From Methanocellales archaeon (lineage in GTDB: Archaea > Halobacteriota > UBA148 > JAUWXC01): a stretch of 5,758 bases of DNA. The notes below the pieces were generated by a model that saw nothing but the letters and a program-made list of their open reading frames with translations, had not been told where the DNA came from and did not search any database. Below are positions 1-4,928 of the stretch, piece after piece. The position numbers were made by a program, and so were the translations under genes. The stretch is from assembly GCA_030616565.1 (NCBI GenBank), contig JAUWXC010000053.1:1-5758 (forward strand), in the 5' to 3' direction. Every line of letters begins with the position of its first letter. The first letter of the stretch is position 1.

Positions 1-531
1 ATCGACCTGGATGACTTCTGCTCCTACTTTTATCAGCGCCAAGATTTCTGCTGCCTGCACATCGGCAATGTCATAAATCAGCTCCGGGTCGTCGTTGGAC
101 TTATAAGGCGCCTTTTCGTCGATAACACTAGCATACGCCAATGTAGATGGACCCGTGACGATGCATTTTACATCGCTCTTCGCAATACCCATTGTAAAAA
201 CATAATCGCCCACAGTTGTTGGCTTTTCTGGGGGTGTGATCCTGTCCACTATAATCGGGCGCCCAGCCCGGACCTTAAACCCTGGAATATTTCTTGCAAA
301 CAGCGTGACAAAATCAGCCCTGACCTGCCCATCTGAAATCAATTGAATGCCTGCGTTTACCTGATCTTTTACCGCCTCTTCTCTCGCCGATCTGAATGGG
401 TCTTTCTCGCCTTTTATCAACGCATAGACATCGCTAACATCGGGCTTGGTAGGATAGCTTCCTACGACCGTTGTGGTAAAACTCGTTACTTCGCTGTCCG
501 TTGTATCCTCCTCCTTGCATCCATAATACAC
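1..531 (-). CDS. metE: Core (short-form) MetE-type methionine synthase, 3' part cut by window edge
   Basis: Translating the minus strand from about 480 to base 1 gives 160 uninterrupted codons of the archaeal cobalamin-independent methionine synthase family. The diagnostic N-terminal block TTTVVGSYP is present, followed by DPFRSAREEAVKDQV, the conserved AGIQLISDGQVRADFV segment and VTGPSTLAY. Archaeal family members are short because they lack the N-terminal half of bacterial MetE, and are known to accept methyl groups from methylcobamides rather than methyl-tetrahydrofolate polyglutamate, making methionine from homocysteine in the cytoplasm. The zinc-binding His/Cys/Glu/Cys part lies beyond the left edge and cannot be checked. 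The start is unresolved: family members begin only a few residues before TTTVVGSYP, but there is no in-frame ATG, GTG or TTG there. The nearest candidates are GTG at 531-529 (used here) and ATG at 588-586, both inside marker 14. The gene follows marker 14 on the same strand with overlap, so the two are probably one operon. The family call is firm; assignment to a particular folate-independent subfamily (MesA, MesC etc.) is not attempted. Confidence 0.85.
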   Translation of the reverse strand, partial: MYYGCKEEDTTDSEVTSFTTTVVGSYPTKPDVSDVYALIKGEKDPFRSAREEAVKDQVNAGIQLISDGQVRADFVTLFARNIPGFKVRAGRPIIVDRITPPEKPTTVGDYVFTMGIAKSDVKCIVTGPSTLAYASVIDEKAPYKSNDDPELIYDIADVQAAEILALIKVGAEVIQVD

Positions 532-1814
532 TTGCCGCCAACTGCACCACCCAAGGGGTTCTTCGGCGTACCCAAGGAATGCAGGCATCTGGCAAGCACA
601 GCAGCCCCTCTCGCCAATCCATCATCTACGAAGACTATCTTCCGATCGCCCAGTCTTTCTTGAATCAGTGCCGGTTTTGCACCGGTAATCACTCCTCTAC
701 CCGTGAGCCCGATGACACCTTCTAACCCATAATCCCATGTAACCTCTACGATTCTTTTTACTAACTCCGCGGCAGTTTTGTCTATCAGTCCCATGACCTT
801 TGCGCTACCGCTTTCACTTAGTAACTCGGCACTGAACTTGCCTAATTCATTCAAACGATCTCCGTTCTCGCCGACATCCACCCCTATTAGGATAACACCT
901 GACTCCTTCAATCCTTTGGGATTTACTGGGACAGTGCCGAATCTTCTTTCAGTCTTCACCCTCTTAATTTTGATCAGGTTCATCACATCCTCCACATAGC
1001 TCTCCGGTACGTTAGTATCCGAAGCACCGGTTAACTGTAGCGCCGTCTCCACGACGGGTTGAGCCAGTGCATCGAATATCGCACCAGCCATCCCGCAATA
1101 ACTTCCGACCACATCCGCATAAGGCGATTTACCATCTGTTACTCTACCCGATAAAGTCGTTCCAAAATCGATTCCAATACACGGATTTCTAAAGTCGATA
1201 GAAGTCCACTTAGCGCCTTCTTTAATCCCTGCCAGAATCAATTCGCCCTCCATTTCGTTTGCTACGATTGGAGTTTTGATACAACTCACGCTGGCAACTG
1301 TGTTATCAAAGGTCACAGCATCCATAAATGAATAGTTTTGTAACGCTGCGGGTAGATTTGATTTACTCATGGCACCTGTCATCTTGCGTGGCGGTATCCC
1401 TGCCGCCAGACAGCCATCAGCCAACGCTTTGATAATTCCACCCACCTCTTCCGGCGTTTCAAACCCTGCCACCACTCCCGTCGATCGCACAGCAAAATCC
1501 AAATCATTGACGCTGATTTTTGCTTTCGTCAAGGATCTGAGGAGTATTTTTTTGATAGTCTCAGCTACCGCTTCGCGAGACAGTGGTTGACCTCTCACCG
1601 TCAGCCCGAATACTTCTTCACCCTCTTTTGGTGGGCGAATGAATGCCGTCAATTCCACGGTCTTATCCAGAAAATACGTTCGTCCCTCACTTAGGTCGGT
1701 GGCGGTCAGTATGCATTTGGTTGTCGTGTTGCCGAGTTCAATAGATGTAACTACGTACACAGTATCTCTCAGCGCAAATGACGCATCCACGAACTTGCTT
1801 TTTGCAATCTCCAC
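486..1814 (-). CDS. Methanogenesis marker protein 14 (DUF2114-type, ASKHA fold)
   Basis: This 442-residue protein matches the methanogenesis marker 14 family, found essentially only in methanogens and MCR-bearing relatives; its biochemical role is not known to me. Visible landmarks are the first phosphate-type loop ELGNTTTKC (residues 26-34), VVAGFETPEEVGG (114-126), the second glycine/threonine loop GIDFGTTLSGRV (214-225), GLTGRGVITG (369-378), VDDGLARGAAVLARC (396-410) and the terminal GGKCIM motif (426-431). The two GxxT/T-rich loops and the late glycine motif fit the acetate kinase/Hsp70/actin ATPase architecture. There is no signal peptide, membrane segment or Fe-S cysteine cluster, so a soluble ATP-dependent role is likely. 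The start is GTG (1814-1812) preceded at proper spacing by GGTGA (upstream GGGTGAAATAG). The gene is complete and its 3' end overlaps the likely metE start, implying co-transcription. Because some ASKHA proteins (RACo type) reactivate corrinoid proteins, a link to the methyl-transfer genes nearby is an attractive but unproved idea. Confidence 0.88.
   Translation of the reverse strand: MEIAKSKFVDASFALRDTVYVVTSIELGNTTTKCILTATDLSEGRTYFLDKTVELTAFIRPPKEGEEVFGLTVRGQPLSREAVAETIKKILLRSLTKAKISVNDLDFAVRSTGVVAGFETPEEVGGIIKALADGCLAAGIPPRKMTGAMSKSNLPAALQNYSFMDAVTFDNTVASVSCIKTPIVANEMEGELILAGIKEGAKWTSIDFRNPCIGIDFGTTLSGRVTDGKSPYADVVGSYCGMAGAIFDALAQPVVETALQLTGASDTNVPESYVEDVMNLIKIKRVKTERRFGTVPVNPKGLKESGVILIGVDVGENGDRLNELGKFSAELLSESGSAKVMGLIDKTAAELVKRIVEVTWDYGLEGVIGLTGRGVITGAKPALIQERLGDRKIVFVDDGLARGAAVLARCLHSLGTPKNPLGGAVGGKCIMDARRRIQRTAK
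507..516 (-). promoter_or_regulatory. Possible strong Shine-Dalgarno for metE, inside the marker 14 3' end
   Basis: The minus strand reads AAGGAGGAGG here, an excellent match to the archaeal anti-Shine-Dalgarno, about 30 bases before the conserved MetE N-terminus. It is also the RRR coding stretch of marker 14, where AGG codons could produce the match by chance. No canonical start codon in any frame lies between it and the MetE motif; the in-frame codon at the ideal spacing is ACG (501-499). Confidence 0.4.
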
Positions 1815-1854
1815 CTATTTCACCCGAGGATATATGAAACAATAATATGATTGA

Positions 1855-1863
1855 TTATACTTA
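1855..1863 (-). promoter_or_regulatory. Candidate TATA-like element for marker 14-metE
   Basis: The minus strand reads TAAGTATAA here. Its centre is about 45 bases upstream of the GTG start at 1814, which would put transcription start near 1833 and leave a leader of roughly 20 bases holding the GGTGA ribosome site. It is a moderate match only; a second AT stretch (CATATA, around 1830-1836) lies closer to the gene and is less well spaced. Confidence 0.35.
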
Positions 1864-1882
1864 ATGCCCTCTTATGTTAGCC

Positions 1883-1890
1883 TTTATAAA
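1883..1890 (+). promoter_or_regulatory. Candidate archaeal TATA box for the small-protein pair
   Basis: TTTATAAA is a near-ideal archaeal TATA box. About 26 bases downstream of its centre gives a start site near 1913 and a leader of about 40 bases to the ATG at 1954. No other plus-strand gene is available for it to serve. It also argues against translating from the upstream ATG at 1864, which would precede the transcript start. Confidence 0.5.
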
Positions 1891-1953
1891 ACTTGTAGGG
1901 TCCATACAAAATCGGTAAATTTAAGATATTCCTGTCGTAAACACCAATTGATT

Positions 1954-2082
1954 ATGAACCCTTACCTATCGCAACAAATGTATGATTTTGAGTCCCAAAA
2001 AGAGGAAGTACTCAGGAAGCTGAAAAAGGAGCTGGGCGAGTGGATGGCAGCTGAATATTATACACCCCATCAAGCCTCCTGA
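1954..2082 (+). CDS. Hypothetical 42-residue charged helical protein
   Basis: The ORF encodes 42 residues beginning MNPYLSQQMYDFESQKEE. I do not recognise a family. From residue 9 to about 32 it is rich in Glu, Lys and Leu (EEVLRKLKKELGEW), which predicts one amphipathic helix; the last ten residues are polar. It has no cysteine, membrane segment or signal peptide. An in-frame ATG at 1864 would give a longer version, but it lies upstream of the TTTATAAA box and adds a segment of unlike composition, so the inner start is preferred. ATG at 1978 is another possibility. No Shine-Dalgarno precedes any of these starts, the main reason for doubt. The ORF stops 12 bases before the zinc-finger ORF, in the same direction, so the two may form a small operon. 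Real coding status is uncertain. Confidence 0.5.
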   Translation: MNPYLSQQMYDFESQKEEVLRKLKKELGEWMAAEYYTPHQAS

Positions 2083-2094
2083 TTTGAGGAACAA

Positions 2095-2250
2095 ATGTTC
2101 GAAATCGCTGGAATATGCGCCATCTGTGGACATGTTGCGAAAAAAATGCGCACATGCTCTCTGTGCGGGAATATCGTCTGTAGCAATTGCATCTCAGAAG
2201 GTATTTGCGTAATTTGTGCGCGAGGGCGCTCTTCCAAATCATTGAGGTGA
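2095..2250 (+). CDS. Small four-CxxC zinc-finger protein (51 residues)
   Basis: The ORF is ATG to TGA, 51 codons. It carries four CxxC pairs at residues 8/11, 21/24, 29/32 and 38/41, with His at 13: eight cysteines arranged as two zinc sites. The order and spacing (CxxC, nine residues, CxxC, four residues, CxxC, five residues, CxxC) is reminiscent of small cross-brace or treble-clef fingers (RING/B-box/FYVE-like), though I cannot assign it to a named family. The tail after the last pair is basic and serine-rich (ARGRSSKSLR), consistent with nucleic-acid or protein contact. A ribosome site GAGGA at 2086-2090 sits four bases before the ATG, which decides the start. It follows the 42-codon ORF by 12 bases and ends 8 bases from the convergent DHH-family gene. 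Regular CxxC spacing in a clean frame with a ribosome site makes it very likely real. Confidence 0.75.
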   Translation: MFEIAGICAICGHVAKKMRTCSLCGNIVCSNCISEGICVICARGRSSKSLR

Positions 2251-2258
2251 TGCTGCGC

Positions 2259-3296
2259 TCATTCTTTTGTTTCCATCACTGCAAAGTACTTGGAAGAGAC
2301 CACGTTCTTTATCGATTCGAACAGCAGTTCCTTGGATTTGGTGATATCTTTCTCTCCCTGAAGAACGGTCTCGAACACGCCCAGAGGTATTTCAAGAGTG
2401 GCATATACCGGCGTCCCTCTGGCCTCCCCCCATGCGCCAAATACCTTCTCTAACATGTTTCTCATGTGAACCTCGATGTTTTTTGATTTGGCATAAACGT
2501 AGATGCTCGTCTTGCCGATCGCAAATGTCAGCACCGTTGAAATGCCCTCAAGGTCCAACAAGTAATCACACACCTTTGACAATGTACTTGGGTCTTTTGT
2601 ATAGCCTATGCTCGTTACGAGGTGCGTGTCCTTTAGCATCTTATTTTTGATGGCTTCCGCCAGATCTGCAAATGTCTCCGACTTGACAGATGGGTGCTCC
2701 AATCTCATTAATAAGTCTACGTCTGCATCCGGAAAAACCTCGAGGTATGCCTTGAGGTCGAACTCATATAGATTAGTTATTAGCCCTCTCGTCGCATCTC
2801 TAATCGCATATAAGAGTTGGGCAGCTAGCTGCTTGTCAACTGTAATGTTAAGTCTTTTTAGATACTCTATCATTATGCTCGATGTCGTCTCCACACCAGA
2901 CCTGATATCCTTTAGTTCTGCTTTTATATCCCTGGCATCACCCTCGTAATGTGTGATTATAATTAAAGGCGGACGCGTGATATGTTTCAACTGGCTTGGC
3001 ACAGCATCTACAAAGGCCAGTCTCATATCGTTGAGATCGGCAACGCTCTGGAGCATGCTGAGGTCTTCCTCCATTAAATTGAGGAGAGTTTTGTTCTGGA
3101 TGTCTCCCCTATAGAATATATTGGCGCCTATGTGAAAGTGTTCTGCTATTCTCTTGAGTGCCAAAGCGCTAGCCAGAGAATCTGGTGAAGGATCGTCGCA
3201 TATGACGATGGTCAAGCCCTTGTCTTCACAGGATTGCACCAGCTTCTTTAGTTTCCTGGTAAGCATCTTCTTGCTTATGCTGGGAATGTTTACCAC
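2259..3296 (-). CDS. DHH/DHHA1-family NrnA-like protein with degenerate active site
   Basis: This 345-residue soluble protein has the two-domain layout of archaeal DHH/DHHA1 phosphoesterases (NrnA-like nano-RNase/pAp phosphatase relatives). The N-terminal part has ICDDPSPDSLASALAL (32-47) in place of HxNPDxDAIxSALAL, then AFVDA (94-98), IIITHYEGD (112-120) in place of the DHH motif and AIRDAT (164-169) in place of GIxTDT. The C-terminal DHHA1 region ends with FGAWGEARGTP (286-296), where active members have GGH, followed by the family's IPLG. Only Asp39, Asp97 and His116 of the usual metal ligands remain, and the substrate-binding GGH is RGT. The reading frame is otherwise intact, so it is more likely a non-catalytic or re-purposed homologue than a decaying gene. 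The start is GTG (3296-3294), about six bases after the transcript start predicted from the TATA box at 3324-3332. ATG at codon 11 is an alternative. It lies 48 bases after mtrH on the same strand but seems to have its own promoter. Confidence 0.8.
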   Translation of the reverse strand: MVNIPSISKKMLTRKLKKLVQSCEDKGLTIVICDDPSPDSLASALALKRIAEHFHIGANIFYRGDIQNKTLLNLMEEDLSMLQSVADLNDMRLAFVDAVPSQLKHITRPPLIIITHYEGDARDIKAELKDIRSGVETTSSIMIEYLKRLNITVDKQLAAQLLYAIRDATRGLITNLYEFDLKAYLEVFPDADVDLLMRLEHPSVKSETFADLAEAIKNKMLKDTHLVTSIGYTKDPSTLSKVCDYLLDLEGISTVLTFAIGKTSIYVYAKSKNIEVHMRNMLEKVFGAWGEARGTPVYATLEIPLGVFETVLQGEKDITKSKELLFESIKNVVSSKYFAVMETKE

Positions 3297-3323
3297 CTTG
3301 GGGTATCTTCTAGTTCATAGGGC

Positions 3324-3332
3324 TTTAAATAT
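3324..3332 (-). promoter_or_regulatory. Candidate TATA box for the DHH-family gene
   Basis: The minus strand reads ATATTTAAA between the mtrH stop and the DHH-family gene. Its centre is about 32 bases before the GTG start, predicting a near-leaderless transcript, which agrees with the lack of a clear ribosome site upstream of the start. Confidence 0.5.
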
Positions 3333-3344
3333 GTGACGTGCAAT

Positions 3345-4277
3345 TCACACCAACTTGTTTATCGGGTGATCGTCTGCCGGGATGATGTCAAAATCCGCAG
3401 CCGCCTCGGCTATCATGATATCTGCCATTGCAGCCATCGGAAATACATACGGCGCGTTCCCAATCGGACCATACAAAATAAAGTCGCCGGCAGCCATCTG
3501 CTGCAATCCTATCGAGCCCATATCACATGCTTTGTAGATTAGGGCATCTTCTTTCTTCTTGTTCCTAAGCCAGTTCCAAGAGGAGGGGGCGTTGTGAATC
3601 CCTGAGCCGACAGGGTAACCCCACTTTGCCTTCGCCACTAACGTCATTCTTAGCGCAATGCCAGCACCGTTGCCTATCGGCGTGATGCTTGGATCTATTA
3701 AAATCTTCGAAATTCCGCAATCCTCTGCAATTTGAATCAATCCTTTCTCGGCGACGTTGGCACCATTTTCCAAGAGGGCGATGCGTCCTTCTAAAGAGGA
3801 GTCCATTGCATTAAAGCCCATGACAATCGATGCATCGACACCCGAATGCCTTAATACATCAATTTCGTCGTCGGTGATGGCCATGTTAATCGAGTTGTTA
3901 ATCGCCCTGTCCGCAAGCCCCACTTCTGTCACGTACTTTACCCCCTCCATTCGAACACACGCTTCAGTCGAATCGATCAGAAAAGGCGCCTCCGTAATCT
4001 CGCTAACAAAGTCGATGTATTTTTTAATGCCGACCTCGCTACTGCTGAAAATGTGAACCATACAGGGATTTCCCGTTTCATCTGCACAGGAAGATTGTTT
4101 GTTGATAAGAACTTCCGCCTTCTTCTTGTCGAAGACGCCTTGACCCCCATCTTCAACGATCTTATGATTTGGATAAAATATGGTGCCAGCTAATACAGTG
4201 GCTAACTCGCCCGGCTGACCACCAATTTTTACCCCTGCAATATTTACTATTTTTTGCTCTTTTTGAAACCTGAACAT
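3345..4277 (-). CDS. mtrH: Tetrahydromethanopterin S-methyltransferase subunit H (methyl-H4MPT:corrinoid methyltransferase)
   Basis: MtrH is the soluble TIM-barrel subunit that transfers the methyl group between methyl-tetrahydromethanopterin and the cobamide carried by MtrA. At 310 residues it has the usual family length and is collinear from the first residues (MFRFQKEQ). Conserved blocks include IGGQPGELATVLAGTIFY (18-35), APFLIDST (97-104), NSINMA (128-133), KWGYPVGSGIHNAPS (218-232) and GDFILYGPIGNA (264-275). No residue loss or insertion stands out. The ATG start is supported by GAGGT, which overlaps the mtrA stop, so mtrA and mtrH are translationally linked, 6 bases apart. In the standard mtrEDCBAFGH operon, mtrF and mtrG sit between mtrA and mtrH. 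Here they are absent and the operon seems to end with mtrH. It may be the genome's only mtrH, or a paralogue dedicated to a soluble methyl-transfer route. Confidence 0.93.
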   Translation of the reverse strand: MFRFQKEQKIVNIAGVKIGGQPGELATVLAGTIFYPNHKIVEDGGQGVFDKKKAEVLINKQSSCADETGNPCMVHIFSSSEVGIKKYIDFVSEITEAPFLIDSTEACVRMEGVKYVTEVGLADRAINNSINMAITDDEIDVLRHSGVDASIVMGFNAMDSSLEGRIALLENGANVAEKGLIQIAEDCGISKILIDPSITPIGNGAGIALRMTLVAKAKWGYPVGSGIHNAPSSWNWLRNKKKEDALIYKACDMGSIGLQQMAAGDFILYGPIGNAPYVFPMAAMADIMIAEAAADFDIIPADDHPINKLV

Positions 4278-4280
4278 TTG

Positions 4281-4286
4281 ACCTCA
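4281..4286 (-). promoter_or_regulatory. mtrH ribosome-binding site overlapping the mtrA stop codon
   Basis: The minus strand reads TGAGGT, in which the TGA that ends mtrA shares its GA with a GAGGT Shine-Dalgarno three bases before the mtrH ATG. The arrangement suggests translational coupling and equal amounts of the two partners, and it fixes the mtrH start. Confidence 0.7.
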
Positions 4287-4877
4287 CGCAATGATGCCGC
4301 TACTGGCATCCAGTGACACATCCCTTGATATCAAGACGTCTCCCGCACCTTTTATCTCTAATTTCTCTCTTTTCCTCTTCTTTTGCACAGCATGAACGAT
4401 CATGGGGGGCTCTGAAAATGCATCGCCCTTGTTATGGTATTCTTCTATAATCTGTAATATTATCTTCATGTCAGTCTCGCCAATTCTGTCGATGAGCTGG
4501 ACCTGGACTTGAAACCTTTTAACTGCGTCCTCCGGGATATTTTCAATAAAGGGAATTGCGCCCTCTGAGCTGATGATTCTTCCGTTGTCATCAATACCGT
4601 TGGCATGGATTGCCTTTAACGTATTGCCACTCATGTGCCCCCTGGACTCTTCCCCACAGATTAATATAAATCGTATGTTTGGGTTTGCCACTACATTTGC
4701 TATGATCTTTTCTATTCCAAGATTTTCGGTATGACAGGGACCGATGATGGCGACCTTTTTCATGCACTCTGGCACAAGCTCAAAATGGCTTGCGAGTGTG
4801 ACCACGCAAATTCTGGATTTGTCATTCCCAGCTTGATAATCGCCCTTCACAACTGGCCAACCATGCATGCAACTCAT
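4284..4877 (-). CDS. mtrA: Corrinoid-binding subunit MtrA of methyl-H4MPT methyltransferase, lacking the membrane anchor
   Basis: MtrA carries the cobamide that accepts the methyl group from MtrH. The 197-residue protein shows the family signatures GWPVVKGDY (6-14), IGPCHTENLGIEK (45-57), NPNIRFILICGEESRGHMSG (65-84) and AIPFIEN (107-113). His81, in the RGHMSG segment, aligns with the histidine known to ligand cobalt (His84 of the Methanothermobacter protein), so cobamide binding should be intact. Typical MtrA is about 240 residues and ends in one membrane helix. Here the protein stops after a basic stretch (KKRKREK, 166-172) and a polar tail ending DASSGIIA, with no hydrophobic helix. The mtrH ribosome site follows directly, so there is no room for a frameshifted anchor before mtrH. 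The start is ATG at 4877, without a Shine-Dalgarno and close to an AT-rich promoter, so probably leaderless; Met4 is an alternative. It is the first gene of an mtrA-mtrH pair and divergent from rfcL. Confidence 0.92.
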   Translation of the reverse strand: MSCMHGWPVVKGDYQAGNDKSRICVVTLASHFELVPECMKKVAIIGPCHTENLGIEKIIANVVANPNIRFILICGEESRGHMSGNTLKAIHANGIDDNGRIISSEGAIPFIENIPEDAVKRFQVQVQLIDRIGETDMKIILQIIEEYHNKGDAFSEPPMIVHAVQKKRKREKLEIKGAGDVLISRDVSLDASSGIIA

Positions 4878-4890
4878 TATGATGACAAAC

Positions 4891-4906
4891 CTTAATTTAC
4901 TTATGG
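4891..4906. promoter_or_regulatory. Shared AT-rich element for divergent mtrA and rfcL promoters
   Basis: The 51-bp gap between the mtrA and rfcL starts contains one AT-rich core, CTTAATTTACTTATGG on the plus strand. Read to the right, TTAATTTA is centred about 32 bases from the rfcL ATG; read to the left, the CATAAGTAAATTAAG segment is centred about 20 to 25 bases from the mtrA ATG. Neither gene has a ribosome site, so both transcripts would be leaderless or nearly so. Each is a weak TATA match on its own; the call rests on position. Confidence 0.4.
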
Positions 4907-4928
4907 ATTGCGTACCGTATGTACAGTG

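Noticed and set aside
434..625. Minus-strand 63-codon ORF across the marker 14 / metE junction
   Set aside because: It lies in the third frame over two strongly recognised genes, has no recognisable motif, and is a by-product of their overlap.
343..725. Plus-strand ORFs opposite metE and marker 14
   Set aside because: They are shadows of the minus-strand genes without any motif or plausible promoter.
1864..1953. N-terminal extension of the 42-codon ORF from ATG 1864
   Set aside because: It begins upstream of the TTTATAAA box at 1883-1890 and would encode a segment of unlike composition, so it is unlikely to be in the transcript.
1815..1953. Riboswitch or small RNA in the 139-bp intergenic region
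   Set aside because: I looked for paired stems and known riboswitch cores (including cobalamin and SAM types) and saw only AT-rich promoter-like sequence.
2012..2242. 76-codon minus-strand ORF opposite the two small plus-strand genes
   Set aside because: The plus strand has the regular CxxC pattern and a ribosome site; the antisense frame shows no motif and overlaps the 42-codon ORF too.
3757..4056. 99-codon plus-strand ORF inside mtrH
   Set aside because: It is antisense to fully conserved MtrH sequence and has no features of its own.
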